Below, piece by piece: positions 43,942-54,332 of a stretch of DNA of 64,000 bases. How positions within the stretch are numbered: position 1 is the stretch's first letter; the number at the start of each line of letters is the position of its first letter. This DNA comes from Varibaculum prostatecancerukia. Its GTDB lineage: Bacteria; Actinomycetota; Actinomycetes; Actinomycetales; Actinomycetaceae. Location of the stretch: NCBI RefSeq assembly GCF_943169825.2, contig NZ_OW968402.1, forward strand, positions 1,240,001 through 1,304,000, written 5' to 3'. The position numbers and the translations under genes are program-made. The notes under the pieces were generated by a model. The model ran no database searches and had not been told where the DNA came from. It saw only the letters and a list, made by a program, of their open reading frames with translations.

Positions 43942-45474
43942 TTATGCCTGTTCCAGGTGGTTTTGTAGCTTACGCAGGCGGTTGATGCTGGCCTCTTTAC
44001 CTAAAATCCCGATGGAGTCAAACACCGGGATCGATACGTTAGATCCAGTGATCGCCATGAATAGCGGCTGGAAAGCCACTCGGGGTTTGAGCCCCATTTC
44101 TTCCACCATTACCTTGCTCATAGCGGCTTTTACTGCCTCCGGATCACCAATGGTGCCGGTCTCCCCTACTTCCCCTTCTGGCAGACCGTCTACCACTTTA
44201 GCCGCGGCCTCCAGCACCTGAGGAGCATTATCTTTGAGTTTGCGCAGCGGTTTTTCTTGATATTCCACCTGGTCATCAGCAATAAATAGGAATCCCAGCA
44301 GGCTCTTAGCTTGAGAAAGTACCTGCATCCGGCTCTGGGCAAGCGGAGCGGCCGCCTCCAAAAGCTGTTTTTCTTTATCGGTTAAATCCGATAGCTTCTC
44401 GGCACTCACGAATCCGCCCGCGTGCAGGTAAGGAACAATCCGCTCAGTGAAATCGCCAGTTTCCAACATCCGAATATGGTCAGCGTTAATCGCCAAGGCC
44501 TTCTTAGAGTCAAAACGCGCCGGATTAGGATTCACATCCTCAATATCGAAAGCCGCAATCATTTCTTCTTTGCTAAACACATCCCTATCGGCAGATAAAG
44601 CCCAACCTAGCAGGGCTAAATAGTTCACTAGCCCTTCGGGAATCATCCCGTTTTCCCGGTGCAAAAGCAGATTTGATTCCGGGTCACGCTTGGAAAGCTT
44701 CTTATTGCCCTCCCCCATTACATAGGGCAGATGCGCGAACTCGGGTACCCGATCCGCAATCCCCAACTCGATGAGGGCGCGGTAAAGCACAATTTGGCGG
44801 GGGGTGGATGAAAGTAGGTCTTCCCCGCGCAGCACGTGCGTGATATGCATCAGCGCGTCATCTACCGGGTTTACCAAGGTATAGAGAGGATCGCCGCCGC
44901 CGCGCACAATCACATAGTCAGGAACTGAACCGGCCTGGAAAGTGATGTCTCCGCGCACCAAGTCATGGAAAGTAATATCTTCATCAGGCATCCGCATCCG
45001 CAGCACTGGCTGGCGGCCTTCAGCGCGGAAAGCAGCGATCTGTTCTTCCGTCAAGTTGCGGTCATATCCGTCATATCCCAGATGCGGATTGCGACCGGCA
45101 GCTTTATGGCGGGCAGCGATTTCTTCGGGGGTGGAATAGGATTCGTAGGCGAATCCCCCGGCGAGCAGCTTATCTGCCACCTCTTTATAAATATCCATAC
45201 GTTCGCTTTGGCGATAGGGACCGTAGGGGCCGCCCTTATCGACGCCCTCGTCCCAATCTAGTCCCAGCCAGCGTAGAGACTCTAGGATTTGCTCAAAGGA
45301 TTCTTCCGAGTCGCGTTTGGCATCGGTGTCCTCGATCCGGAAAACAAAAGTTCCCCCAGTATGGCGCGCATATGCCCAGTTAAACAGGCAGGTACGCACC
45401 ATTCCCACATGCGGGGTGCCGGTGGGTGAAGGGCAAAACCGCACCCGAATCGGGGAAGTAGCATCCGGATTCAT
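43942..45474 (-). CDS. gltX: Glutamyl-tRNA synthetase
   Basis: 510 aa class I synthetase. HIGH-type motif [20 protein letters not shown] near the N-terminus, [31 protein letters not shown], and KMSKS-type motif [17 protein letters not shown] at 45474 has AAGGAG 9 nt upstream, favoured over 45501. Actinobacterial GltX usually charges both tRNA-Glu and tRNA-Gln, the latter corrected by GatCAB (not in the window). No glnS is visible, consistent with that. The tRNA genes for both lie immediately downstream. Confidence 0.95.
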   Translation of the reverse strand: MNPDATSPIRVRFCPSPTGTPHVGMVRTCLFNWAYARHTGGTFVFRIEDTDAKRDSEESFEQILESLRWLGLDWDEGVDKGGPYGPYRQSERMDIYKEVADKLLAGGFAYESYSTPEEIAARHKAAGRNPHLGYDGYDRNLTEEQIAAFRAEGRQPVLRMRMPDEDITFHDLVRGDITFQAGSVPDYVIVRGGGDPLYTLVNPVDDALMHITHVLRGEDLLSSTPRQIVLYRALIELGIADRVPEFAHLPYVMGEGNKKLSKRDPESNLLLHRENGMIPEGLVNYLALLGWALSADRDVFSKEEMIAAFDIEDVNPNPARFDSKKALAINADHIRMLETGDFTERIVPYLHAGGFVSAEKLSDLTDKEKQLLEAAAPLAQSRMQVLSQAKSLLGFLFIADDQVEYQEKPLRKLKDNAPQVLEAAAKVVDGLPEGEVGETGTIGDPEAVKAAMSKVMVEEMGLKPRVAFQPLFMAITGSNVSIPVFDSIGILGKEASINRLRKLQNHLEQA

Positions 45475-45652
45475 ACCTAAAATCTCCTTGCGTAAAATCA
45501 TCAGTTCCCCTTGATTCTACTTCGCTCCCCGCCTGATTCTCGAACCTGGGGATTGTCACGGCTAACCTGGCGCCCCGCCTATACTTTTCCCGCAGTCTCT
45601 TTAGACCTCATTTACCCGCGCCTTGACTGGTCTGGGGGCGTAGGGTGGAGGC

Positions 45653-46837
45653 ATGCAAGATTTTGATCGTTTATCCCTGCAAGAACTACGACGACGAGGT
45701 TCTTTAAAATGGACAGGGAAGACGTTCGAGGGTGAGCCTTTATGGGGAGCCTGGGTTGCAGAAATGGATTTTGGAACCGCGCCCGCGGTTGCACGCTGTC
45801 TGCACCGCGCTATCGATGATGGTTTCTTTGGTTATATGCCGCCTGACCTGGTCAAAGACCTCCAGCAAGAGACACGAAGGTTTCTAGCTGATTCCTATGG
45901 CTGGCAGGTGAGCGCCGAAGATGTTTTTATCTCCTCCGATGTGCTTTCGATTCTGCGCGCTCAAATCCAACTGACCACTAAAGCCGGACAGGCGGTGGTG
46001 GTACCCACTCCGGCATATATGCCGTTTTTAACTATCCCCGCGCAGCAGAGACGAGATTTAATCGAGGTTAAAAGTCGCTATCAGCAGGGCCGCTGGGAGC
46101 TAGATTTTGAGGCACTCGAAAGCGCCCTCAGTCAAGAAAAAGCTAAGCTGCTGATACTTTGCAACCCTTGGAACCCGACCGGGCGCGTCCTGAGCGAAGC
46201 AGAGCTGAGAAAAGTGGGCGAACTGGCACTGGCCCATCAAGTAACAGTATTTGCCGATGAAATCCATGCACCCCTGGTGCTGAAAGATAAAGCTCACCAT
46301 ATTCCTTTTGCCAGCCTAGATCCTGCTTTCACCCAGATTACGGTTACAGCTCATGCGGCCTCTAAGGGCTGGAACCTGGCGGGACTTCATTGCGCGCAAA
46401 TGATTTTGCCGCCCTCACCGCTACGTGATCTTTTTGAACAGTCAGGGGTGACTACCCAACTAGCGATGGGCGCGACTCCGCTGGGAGCTTTGGCCGCTCG
46501 CGCCGCCTACCAAGAGGGAGGCGCTTGGCTGCAAGAAATCAAAGGCTATATTCGCGAAAATCTAGCTCGCTCCCGGGATTTGGCGCTACAGATTGCCCCC
46601 CGGCTGGAAATCCCGGAAGTGGAGGGAACCTACCTATCACTATGGGACGCGCGTAGCTATTGCGAAAATCCGGTCAAGATCGCGGAGGAGAGAGCCCGCG
46701 TGGGGGTAAATGGGGGCGAGATTCTGGGTACCGGCTACCCCGGTCTGTTGCGACTTAACGCTGCTACTCCTCGCTACCTGTTCCTGGAGATGACCCGGCG
46801 GCTAGCTAGTGCGCTACGCGAAACAGAAAACGATTAG
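45653..46837 (+). CDS. MalY/PatB-type PLP aminotransferase/C-S lyase
   Basis: 394 aa fold-type I PLP enzyme. N-terminal LQELRRRGSLKWTG and WVAEMDFGTAPAVARCLHRA (MalY/PatB signature), CNPWNPTGRVLSEAEL, VFADEIHAPLVL, and the PLP lysine at about residue 238 in HAASKGWNLAGLHCA. Members act as cystathionine beta-lyases releasing homocysteine, pyruvate and ammonia; some (MalY) also regulate. Divergent from gltX; no sulphur genes adjoin, so the metabolic role is inferred from family only. Confidence 0.9.
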   Translation: MQDFDRLSLQELRRRGSLKWTGKTFEGEPLWGAWVAEMDFGTAPAVARCLHRAIDDGFFGYMPPDLVKDLQQETRRFLADSYGWQVSAEDVFISSDVLSILRAQIQLTTKAGQAVVVPTPAYMPFLTIPAQQRRDLIEVKSRYQQGRWELDFEALESALSQEKAKLLILCNPWNPTGRVLSEAELRKVGELALAHQVTVFADEIHAPLVLKDKAHHIPFASLDPAFTQITVTAHAASKGWNLAGLHCAQMILPPSPLRDLFEQSGVTTQLAMGATPLGALAARAAYQEGGAWLQEIKGYIRENLARSRDLALQIAPRLEIPEVEGTYLSLWDARSYCENPVKIAEERARVGVNGGEILGTGYPGLLRLNAATPRYLFLEMTRRLASALRETEND

Positions 46838-46866
46838 TCGCGCTGCTTGCCGGAGGCGTTAACGGT

Positions 46867-47631
46867 CTAGCGGTTCGCGCTGACCACCATATTTTCCATC
46901 TGCCCCACCCCGGTGATGGCGCTTTCTAGGCGCGCACCGGGGCTTAGAGGTTGCGGCAGCTCGATTCCTCCTACGATCACCACGTCCCCGGGCAGCAAAG
47001 TCATCATGGAACTGACCTTCGCGAAAGCTTCGGCGGCTGTTAGCGGCAAGTCAGCACTGTTAGCGGAGGCAACCTCTTGCCCGGAAACGCTGGCGCTAAT
47101 GGTGAGGCTATCTGGATCAAAATCGGGGTCAACCACAATCCAGGGCCCCACTACTGCGGAAGTATCCCAAGCCTTTGCCTGAGCGAAACTGATTTCTTCG
47201 CTGCCGCTCGCGCAATCTACCCCAATAGTCCACCCGGCGATTACCTTCCCCACCTGCTCCGGAGTCAAGTTTTTACAAATAGTTTTAGCGACCGCCGCTA
47301 GTCCTACGAATACGCGCGCCTCCTCGCCGCCCCAAGTAGGAATCGCTATGGGATCATCCGGGCCAATCACCGCGGTATTGGGTTTGATCGCTACCTGCGG
47401 CCACTGCTCGGAACCCGCCGTCTTACCCGCGAGATTCGCGCAGCAGCTAACTGCTTTCGAGCGAGGAATAACCGGAGACAGCAGCCGCGCCTCCTCTAAG
47501 TTATAGAGCTGTCCGGAGGGTTCCGCCTTTTGGAATAGGGGGTCACCTTTGAGGGCTACTATCCGTTCACTTCCGTCCTCTAAAGCTCCGTAAATAGGGT
47601 GGTCATCAATCCGAAATCGCACAATCTTCAT
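46867..47631 (-). CDS. FAH-family protein with degenerate metal site
   Basis: 254 aa from ATG at 47631 (the frame extends to 48180 only as antisense of the helicase gene). Overall fumarylacetoacetate hydrolase fold: KPNTAVIGPDDPIAIP, then GGEEARVFVG where active members have ExE-L-A-V-V-I-G, GWTIGVDCASGSE where they have NDVTARD, AKAWDTSAVVGPWIV, and LLPGDVVIVGGIE. One of the two Glu ligands is replaced by Gly, Asp139 is kept. Orthologues sit beside gltX in actinobacteria (as Mycobacterium Rv2993c). Could be an altered hydrolase/decarboxylase or a non-catalytic relative. Confidence 0.85.
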   Translation of the reverse strand: MKIVRFRIDDHPIYGALEDGSERIVALKGDPLFQKAEPSGQLYNLEEARLLSPVIPRSKAVSCCANLAGKTAGSEQWPQVAIKPNTAVIGPDDPIAIPTWGGEEARVFVGLAAVAKTICKNLTPEQVGKVIAGWTIGVDCASGSEEISFAQAKAWDTSAVVGPWIVVDPDFDPDSLTISASVSGQEVASANSADLPLTAAEAFAKVSSMMTLLPGDVVIVGGIELPQPLSPGARLESAITGVGQMENMVVSANR

Positions 47632-47686
47632 AGAGCCCAGTCTAGCGTCCTTGCTAGAGTAGGAAGGATGAGCAAAGGAGGAACGC

Positions 47687-50368
47687 GTGAGTAGCAATGC
47701 CCCGGAACCGGCGTGGCGACGCCTGATTTCCGCAATGTTCACTTCCCCGCATCCCGAAATTACTCCTGGCGCTGACCTGGGAATTTGCATTGAATTAGAT
47801 GGTAGTTTCCATCCCCTGCGCCGGGAAGTTTCTGGCACTTGGACCCGTAATCGTGCCAGTTGGCGTGACCTTTGCCAAACTAAATGGGAGTCGGTTTCTG
47901 CCGGTTTAGATAGGGCGCAGCTGAGCCATTTACGGCAGGTGGCTGGGCTATTAGAAAAAGCTCCCCAGCGGCTATCTTCCGAGGAGGCCGCGCAGGTATC
48001 CCCTACTATTCGCAGCCTGGCGCGAGCCGGATTTTCTTTTGCCCTAGGTACCGAGCCCCTCACTCCTTTGCGTTTTTCTCCGATTCTGGCGCGTCCTTTC
48101 CTGGATATTTGCGCCCCGGGTGACGTGGCGCTGCGCTTCGGGATTGATTTTTCTGCCGGTAAAGACCCTGCCCAGCGCACAGTCGCCGCTACCTGCGTGG
48201 CAGCCGGTCTAGAACTGGTGGCCAGCGAACAGCTGGGGTGTTTTGCTCTCTGGGATGATCGCTTCGGGGCGCTTAACCGAGTGTTGGGGGCGAAACCGGT
48301 GCGGGTGCCGCAAGCAGATTTACCGGATTTTTTGTTACAAGATTTTCCGCGCCTCGCCGAAAGTTTCCCGGTCTATTCTTTGGATGACAGTTTTGAGTTC
48401 CCAAAATATCGCTACCTGCTAGAAGTTGGAACTTCCCGAGCAGAGGATCTTTACCGGATTCACCTGCGCGCCATGCGCGAACTTGGGGGTGAAAAGATTG
48501 AAACCAGCGCCCTGCCAGTTCAGATTGCGGAGCTGAAAACCCAGGTGACGAAGTGGTTGCGCTGTCAAGAAGGGGTTTTCACTTTCGATAGTTTTCTTTC
48601 TTGCCCCGCTCACCGCATTAACCAGTTACTCGATGAGCTGGAAACCGTTTTTGAGGCTCAAGATTTAGAGGTTAATCGCCATGGGATTCCCCGTTCATTT
48701 TCGCAAAGGGGCGGGGAGATCATCGTAGATTTAGCTCCCAACACTTACGGCTGGTTCACCCCCAAGGTGCGGTTACATTTAGATGATCGTGACTTTGGGG
48801 CCTTAGAGATTGCGAAGATTCGCGAGCGCGGTGGGCTAATCGATGCCGATACTTACCTAAGCGAAGCAGATCTGGATCGGCTGACGCTGCTAATTGAGCG
48901 CGCTGGCCTTAATCGGCGCGGTATTCACCCGGCGATTATTGACCTTTCCCAGATTTTGGAGGGCACGCAGGCGCAGGTTCGCGGCCTGGAAGCATGGAAG
49001 TCACGCCAGCTAAAGTTGCCGCCGATAGCCCCGCCCCACACCGCTAAGCTGCGCGAATATCAACGCACGGGGGTGTCCTGGTTGCTGGCGCAACTAGCGA
49101 TTGGTCCCGGAGCAGTGCTTGCCGATGAAATGGGGCTGGGGAAAACCCTGCAGATTTTAGCGGCGATTAAGTCCTTGCCCACCTCGAGTCCGGTGCTGGT
49201 AGTGGCACCAACTTCGGTGATTAACGTTTGGGAGTCGCAAGCACAGCGCTTTTATCCCGAGATGGAGGTGCGGGCGCTGCGTAGCGGCAGCGATATCGAG
49301 GACGGTTTTAGCGGGGCAGATTTAGTGGTTACCTCCTATGGGTTGCTGCGCCGCCACTCCGAGACTTTCTTACAGCCCCAATGGCAGGGGGTGATTTGTG
49401 ACGAAGCGCAGCTAGTGAAGAATCCGCGTACTCAAGCCTGGCGCGTCCTCAATGATTTGGATCGAAAGTGGACGATTTGTGCGACTGGCACTCCCCTAGA
49501 GAATTCTTTAGCGGATTTGCATGCGATTTTATCTTTGGCGCAACCGGGAACTTTGCTTTCGCGGGAGCAGTTTTCTGCCTTGCAGCTGCGCGGGCTCACC
49601 CAGGTGCGTTCTCTGGTGGCTCCCTATATGTTGCGGCGCACTAAAGCGGAGGTGGCACCGGATTTGCCTCCGAAGATTGAACAGGTGTTGCGGGTTGATT
49701 TAGAGCCGGGGCATATTGCCACTTATCGGGAACTAGAGGCTCAGGCGCGCCACCAGGTTAGTGGGTTACTGCGCTCCGGTGACCGCATGTCGATTTTGGC
49801 GGCGCTGACGGCGCTGCGGCGAGCCAGCCTGGACCTGCGTCTGGTAGGAGGACGCGCGGGAATAACCAGCGCGAAAACTAACGCTCTGGTGGAACAGCTA
49901 CAGGCAATACCTGGCCATAAAGCCTTAGTGTTTTCCCAGTTCACCTCTTATTTAAAGTTAATTAAAGAGGCTTTGGAGGGGGCGGGAATAATAACTGCTT
50001 ATCTCGATGGTTCTACCCGGCAGCGCGACCAGGTGGTTAAGGAGTTTTCGGAGGGAGACGCACAAGCTTTCTTGATTTCCCTGCGGGCAGGCGGGACCGG
50101 ACTTACTTTGACTGCCGCCGACTATGTGTTTGTGATGGATCCGTGGTGGAACCCCGCGGTGGAAGAACAGGCAATCGACCGCGCTCACCGCATTGGGCAA
50201 GACCGCCCGGTTAATGTCTACCGCCTGGTGGCGAAGGGAACCATCGAAGAAAAAGTCTCCCAGCTGCAACAACGTAAACGCGACCTCTTTACTTCGATAG
50301 TTAAATCTTCCGGCTCTATGGCAGAGCTAGCCAGTTCCCTGTTAATGGAAAATAACGATACGAACTAG
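47687..50368 (+). CDS. SNF2-family helicase/ATPase
   Basis: 893 aa. N-terminal ~440 residues are specific to bacterial SNF2 proteins and carry no known catalytic motif. RecA-like domain 1 (~455-640): LREYQRTGVSWLL, Walker A DEMGLGKT at ~480, DEAQ box at ~571, ATGTPLENSLADL. RecA-like domain 2 (~690-880): KALVFSQFTSYL, SLRAGGTGLTLTAADYVFVMD, and motif VI QAIDRAHRIGQDRP at ~825. Related to actinobacterial HelZ; probably a DNA translocase or RNA-polymerase-recycling type factor. GTG start with GAGGAA upstream. Divergent from the FAH gene. Confidence 0.92.
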   Translation: MSSNAPEPAWRRLISAMFTSPHPEITPGADLGICIELDGSFHPLRREVSGTWTRNRASWRDLCQTKWESVSAGLDRAQLSHLRQVAGLLEKAPQRLSSEEAAQVSPTIRSLARAGFSFALGTEPLTPLRFSPILARPFLDICAPGDVALRFGIDFSAGKDPAQRTVAATCVAAGLELVASEQLGCFALWDDRFGALNRVLGAKPVRVPQADLPDFLLQDFPRLAESFPVYSLDDSFEFPKYRYLLEVGTSRAEDLYRIHLRAMRELGGEKIETSALPVQIAELKTQVTKWLRCQEGVFTFDSFLSCPAHRINQLLDELETVFEAQDLEVNRHGIPRSFSQRGGEIIVDLAPNTYGWFTPKVRLHLDDRDFGALEIAKIRERGGLIDADTYLSEADLDRLTLLIERAGLNRRGIHPAIIDLSQILEGTQAQVRGLEAWKSRQLKLPPIAPPHTAKLREYQRTGVSWLLAQLAIGPGAVLADEMGLGKTLQILAAIKSLPTSSPVLVVAPTSVINVWESQAQRFYPEMEVRALRSGSDIEDGFSGADLVVTSYGLLRRHSETFLQPQWQGVICDEAQLVKNPRTQAWRVLNDLDRKWTICATGTPLENSLADLHAILSLAQPGTLLSREQFSALQLRGLTQVRSLVAPYMLRRTKAEVAPDLPPKIEQVLRVDLEPGHIATYRELEAQARHQVSGLLRSGDRMSILAALTALRRASLDLRLVGGRAGITSAKTNALVEQLQAIPGHKALVFSQFTSYLKLIKEALEGAGIITAYLDGSTRQRDQVVKEFSEGDAQAFLISLRAGGTGLTLTAADYVFVMDPWWNPAVEEQAIDRAHRIGQDRPVNVYRLVAKGTIEEKVSQLQQRKRDLFTSIVKSSGSMAELASSLLMENNDTN

Positions 50369-50480
50369 ACGTCATAATGCGGATAGGTTTTATGCGCCAT
50401 AAGCTGAATTTCTGCGTCGCCTCTAGCGACTTGGTGTTTTCTCCTAGAAGATTAAGGCGAAGCAGAGGAAAGGAATAGCT

Positions 50481-51050
50481 ATGAAGACCTTGGAACTATT
50501 GCAGGATCGCCGTTCGCGATACCAGCTGGAGCGGAAGATCCCCTTAAGCCACCAGGAACTGCTGGATTTGATTGACGAGGTAACCGCGCAGGTACCAGAT
50601 GCTTTCAACATGCAATCACAGCGCCTACTGGTAGTTACCGGCGAGAATCAAGACGCCCTCTGGAATCGGGTCTTCGAGGTTTTTGAAGGTAAAGTTCCGC
50701 GGGAAAAGATCGATTCTTTCCGTGCCGGTTACGGCACTATTCTCTACTTCTATGACCAGGAAGTCACCGAAGAGATGGCGGGTAAGTTCACCACCTATGC
50801 TGACAAGTTCCCGCACTGGGCAGCGCAATCCCTGGCCATGCTGCAGTTTTCGCTGTGGGTAGCGCTCCGCGAGGCGGGCATTGGCGCTTCCCTACAGCAC
50901 TACAATCCGGTGATTGACCACGCGGTGAAACAGCTGTTTGACCTGCCCGAAACCTGGGTGCTAGATGCGCAAATGCCGTTTGGGGTTGCCAGCGATGAGC
51001 CGCATCCTAAGCAGCTACAAGACATTCGCCAGCGGGTAATTCAGCGCTAG
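50481..51050 (+). CDS. Nitroreductase-family flavoprotein (Frm2/Hbn1-like)
   Basis: 189 aa. LQDRRSRYQLERKIPLSHQEL at the N-terminus matches the FMN-binding RRSxR pattern; QVPDAFNMQSQRLLVV and MLQFSLWVALREAGIGASLQHYNPV are characteristic of the fatty-acid-repression-mutant subgroup. Expected to reduce nitroaromatics or quinones with NAD(P)H; in related organisms linked to oxidative stress. GAGGAAAGG-type ribosome site before the ATG. Stands alone between the helicase and the lipoprotein. Confidence 0.9.
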   Translation: MKTLELLQDRRSRYQLERKIPLSHQELLDLIDEVTAQVPDAFNMQSQRLLVVTGENQDALWNRVFEVFEGKVPREKIDSFRAGYGTILYFYDQEVTEEMAGKFTTYADKFPHWAAQSLAMLQFSLWVALREAGIGASLQHYNPVIDHAVKQLFDLPETWVLDAQMPFGVASDEPHPKQLQDIRQRVIQR

Positions 51051-51193
51051 CCGGGTAACCACTCCCGGAATGACCTTAAGTAAAGAAGATTAAAATAACC
51101 CATTTATTATTTACTTAAAATTTACGGAATCGTCCAGTTTTATTTAACCGTCGTCCTATAGCTTGATAACTGCAATAGCTGCAGGAGACGCCC

Positions 51194-52816
51194 ATGAATA
51201 AAATTTTTTCGATTACCGCTTCCCTTATAACCGTAGTCGCTTTGACCTTTAGTCTTAGCGGCTGCGGTTCTAAGACTCCCCCCTCCAATTCTTCTTCAAA
51301 GCCGGCCTCTACCAGAACCGCGGATCAAGCGCCAGCGTCCGTGGACATTAAAGGTAAATACAATAATGGTTCCATGTGGGCAAAAGTAGGTCCCATATAT
51401 CGACAAGAGGACGGAACCTCAGTTCTAGCGCTAGCGGCAGGATATTCAAAAGAAGTGACCGGGTGGCCTGCTAACACAAATGTGGGGCAGGCGATTACTA
51501 GCGTCAATAACACTGAGCAAATCGCTTATTCGGGGATTTTCCTGCTCAACGATTCGGAAGTGTTCGAGCCGCTCAGAATGAAAGATAACCAGGTTGCTTG
51601 GGTGCCGCAGGACGCAAAACTAAAAAAAGAACAGATGCATTCTTTTAAAGAACAGCAAAAAGGCGAATTAAAAGAATCTGTACTAGTGCCTTTCGGCGAC
51701 ATCGGTAAAGACACTAAAGCCGCCGGGGTTTCAGTGGGGCTAATCGGGTTTGCGGCGAACGTGCCAGTTCTTGACAGTGCGCAGGCTCCCCAGAAGGTGC
51801 AAAAAGCACTGGGGAAGATACCGCAGGACGCAGAGGTAAATATCCACGCCCCCTACACCCAATACACTATGACCCCGGGGATGGGGATTTCCTCCGGTAA
51901 GGAGAACCTGAATGTAACTTTGGCGGCAGACGTATTCTTTGACTCGGGGAAATGGGATATTAAACCGGACTCCAAATCTGTCCTCGATCAGGCAGCCGCC
52001 GCCCTAGCTACTCACGAGCCGGGCGAAGTCACCATTGTTGGGCACACCGATGATGTACCCGATAAGAACGTGGGGAACCAAGTCTTGAGTGAAAACCGCG
52101 CCAATGCGGTAAAAGCGGTTTTGGCTGGAAAATCTGAGCTGGCCGGTTTTAGTTTTAAGGCCTCTGGTAAAGCCGCTACCCAACCGGCGGTACCAGGAAC
52201 TACCCCGGAGGCGCGGGCGAAGAACCGGCGGGTCGAAGTCAGCATAAAAACTCCGGTTAAGAAAGAGGTTGCCGAACTGCAGGCGGCGAGTGCCAAGATG
52301 CCTGCTGCAGACGCTAGCGAGTCTACTTGGCCGGCCGCGGTGGCATACGATGCCGATACTACCGGCGCTAAACCCACCACTATGGAAATCATTGCCTCGA
52401 AAGCGGTAGCGTACCCGCACTATACTTTGGTGACCTTTACGGTTACCGCCAAAGACGTGAGTATGTGGTTTACAAGTCTGCAGTTCGAGGCGAACTATCA
52501 TGGCACGCCCAATGGTAACAACAAGTTTTACGGTGCCGATATTTTGCGGGGCCAGGTTCGTACCGCCCCACTAGAGTATGCGCGCCCCCTACAAGGTGGC
52601 ACCGAGCAGGCGGTAGTTGCCGGAGGGGGCGTTCACGGGGCTGGCACCAGCATAAAGTCGGGTTACAAACTGACTATCCCGGTCCTGTATCCGCCTACCA
52701 AAGACCAGACCATCACCATAGACGCCACCTACCATAACCCCCAGGTCAATAAGAAAGACTTAGGTTGGCGCATCAAAGATATTCCCGTAAAACCGGCGAC
52801 CGAGGGCGGTAAATAA
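51194..52816 (+). CDS. OmpA-domain lipoprotein
   Basis: 540 aa exported lipoprotein: lipobox LSGC with Cys24 after a hydrophobic signal. Ser/Thr/Pro linker, an N-terminal domain (~50-220) of unknown family, an OmpA-like peptidoglycan-binding domain (~239-355: VFFDSGKWDIKPDSKSVLDQ, VTIVGHTDDVPD, LSENRANAVKAVL, NRRVEVSI), and a C-terminal beta-rich domain (~385-530). OmpA-domain lipoproteins in monoderm actinobacteria tether membrane and wall. No partner gene; CAGGAGAC precedes the ATG. Confidence 0.88.
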   Translation: MNKIFSITASLITVVALTFSLSGCGSKTPPSNSSSKPASTRTADQAPASVDIKGKYNNGSMWAKVGPIYRQEDGTSVLALAAGYSKEVTGWPANTNVGQAITSVNNTEQIAYSGIFLLNDSEVFEPLRMKDNQVAWVPQDAKLKKEQMHSFKEQQKGELKESVLVPFGDIGKDTKAAGVSVGLIGFAANVPVLDSAQAPQKVQKALGKIPQDAEVNIHAPYTQYTMTPGMGISSGKENLNVTLAADVFFDSGKWDIKPDSKSVLDQAAAALATHEPGEVTIVGHTDDVPDKNVGNQVLSENRANAVKAVLAGKSELAGFSFKASGKAATQPAVPGTTPEARAKNRRVEVSIKTPVKKEVAELQAASAKMPAADASESTWPAAVAYDADTTGAKPTTMEIIASKAVAYPHYTLVTFTVTAKDVSMWFTSLQFEANYHGTPNGNNKFYGADILRGQVRTAPLEYARPLQGGTEQAVVAGGGVHGAGTSIKSGYKLTIPVLYPPTKDQTITIDATYHNPQVNKKDLGWRIKDIPVKPATEGGK

Positions 52817-52974
52817 GCACCGAACAAGCGTGAGATAACTAAGAGATAGTTGTCTATCATGCGTGTAGCACTAGAAACATCATTAGTGCGGCTACCCTAG
52901 ATACTTACGACCAGCTTTACTGGGATATCTTTCTGGGATTCGCTCAGCTTTCCCTAGGTGGCGGGCAAAGAATG

Positions 52975-54270
52975 TTATATAAGGACGCCCTGCTCGCCGC
53001 TCTTATTTTTCGTTTCTCCCGGTGTTAGAGAAAGGGGCGCTACTACCTCCATAGTGTCTTCTAGCGGAATTTCGCCTAATGCTGCCAGCACACACCTGCC
53101 TACGTGGTAACCCAAGTTCACTGGCACGGCGTTCCCGATCTGCTTATATTGCGCGGCCATGGATCCGCAAAACTCCCAATCATCGGGAAAAGTTTGGATG
53201 CGCGCATACTCGCGCACAGTAAAGGGTCGCGTTTCGTTGGGGTGACAACGCTCGGTCTGTTTTTGCGCCGGATTACAGGTTAAAGTAAGTGCCGGCTGAT
53301 TCCATGCCATACGACGCGCCATTCCAGTTTTACCTCCCCCTAAAAAGTAGGAGGCACCCATATATTCTCGCTGTATCTCATCAGGTAGGTCTCGCCAGTT
53401 TCCGCCCTCGGGAATCATTTCCATAACCTTGGCTTTACGCTCGGTGTAGCGCTGCCCAGGGGACTGCGGAACATTTTGCAGCGCCTCTTTCAGAGTTACT
53501 ACATAGTCATTTTCTTTAGGGAAAATGATTGGCAAATCCAGGTCTTTGCGAGTGGCAAACAAGATAAGTCGTTCGCGCTTTTGCGGCACATCTAGGTATT
53601 GAGCCCGCAAGACTTGGTAGTTTACTCGGTACCCTAGTTCATCAAAGGTATTGAGCATGGTGGTAAGAGTATTGCCGTGATCGTGTTTGACCAGTCCGCG
53701 CACATTCTCGCCGATTGCAATCGCGGGACGGATTGCTCTGATAGCCCGAGCAAACTCGAAGAATAGGGTGCCGCGCGTATCCTCGAAGCCTCGGCTTTTC
53801 CCTGCATAGGAAAACGCTTGGCATGGGAAACCGGCTTGGATAACTTGCGCGTCCAGCTTTGAAAAATCTACCTCATGCACGTCATCGGGGCAGATGTTCC
53901 AGTCAAAGCCGTGAGCCTGACTATTTTGCCGCAAAGTAGCTACCGCGTCCCGGTCAAACTCATTGAGAAACACATGTGGCAATCCAGCATTATGGAAACC
54001 AAGAGCGGTACCGCCACCTCCTGCGAACAAATCTATGCAGGTAGCCCGGGGATAGGTTTTATCCGAACGCAAAACAGTAAATGGTTTTTCCTCGCCATTA
54101 CCCGAAAGTTTCCGCTGCAATCTTTCGATTTCAGCCACATTAAATAGACGGTTTCCTCGTCCATCCCTACTAGATTTAATCAGCCCCTGTTTAGCCCAAC
54201 GACGAATAGTATCAACCGATACTTTTAACTCCCCAGCGGCTATACCAATTTGAACCAGCTTGTTGCCCAT
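52975..54270 (-). CDS. DNA (cytosine-5) methyltransferase with N-terminal HTH (type II RM)
   Basis: 431 aa. Residues ~5-52 form a MerR/excisionase-type HTH (IGIAAGELKVSVDTIRRWAK, DGRGNRLFNVAEIERLQ). The C5-MTase follows: motif I CIDLFAGGGGTALGFHNAGL (~78-97), motif IV GFPCQAFSYAGKSRGFED with nucleophile Cys150, motif VI ENV at ~188, motif VIII QKRERL, and X GNAVPVNLGYHV. ATG at 54270 chosen for AAGGGG 5 nt upstream (frame opens at 54276). It lies 62 nt downstream of the cognate endonuclease gene. The HTH may let the enzyme repress the RM promoter, as fused regulators do in SsoII-type systems (inference). Confidence 0.9.
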   Translation of the reverse strand: MGNKLVQIGIAAGELKVSVDTIRRWAKQGLIKSSRDGRGNRLFNVAEIERLQRKLSGNGEEKPFTVLRSDKTYPRATCIDLFAGGGGTALGFHNAGLPHVFLNEFDRDAVATLRQNSQAHGFDWNICPDDVHEVDFSKLDAQVIQAGFPCQAFSYAGKSRGFEDTRGTLFFEFARAIRAIRPAIAIGENVRGLVKHDHGNTLTTMLNTFDELGYRVNYQVLRAQYLDVPQKRERLILFATRKDLDLPIIFPKENDYVVTLKEALQNVPQSPGQRYTERKAKVMEMIPEGGNWRDLPDEIQREYMGASYFLGGGKTGMARRMAWNQPALTLTCNPAQKQTERCHPNETRPFTVREYARIQTFPDDWEFCGSMAAQYKQIGNAVPVNLGYHVGRCVLAALGEIPLEDTMEVVAPLSLTPGETKNKSGEQGVLI

Positions 54271-54332
54271 CAACACCCCTTGACCTAGTACCCTTGCCTA
54301 GGTAAAGGTTACTATAAATTATTTCCTGTCCG

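Noticed and set aside
47632-48180. N-terminal extension of the FAH-family gene
   Set aside because: The minus frame is open to 48180, but this part is antisense to the SNF2 helicase, is Arg/Ser-rich, and the family start coincides with ATG at 47631.
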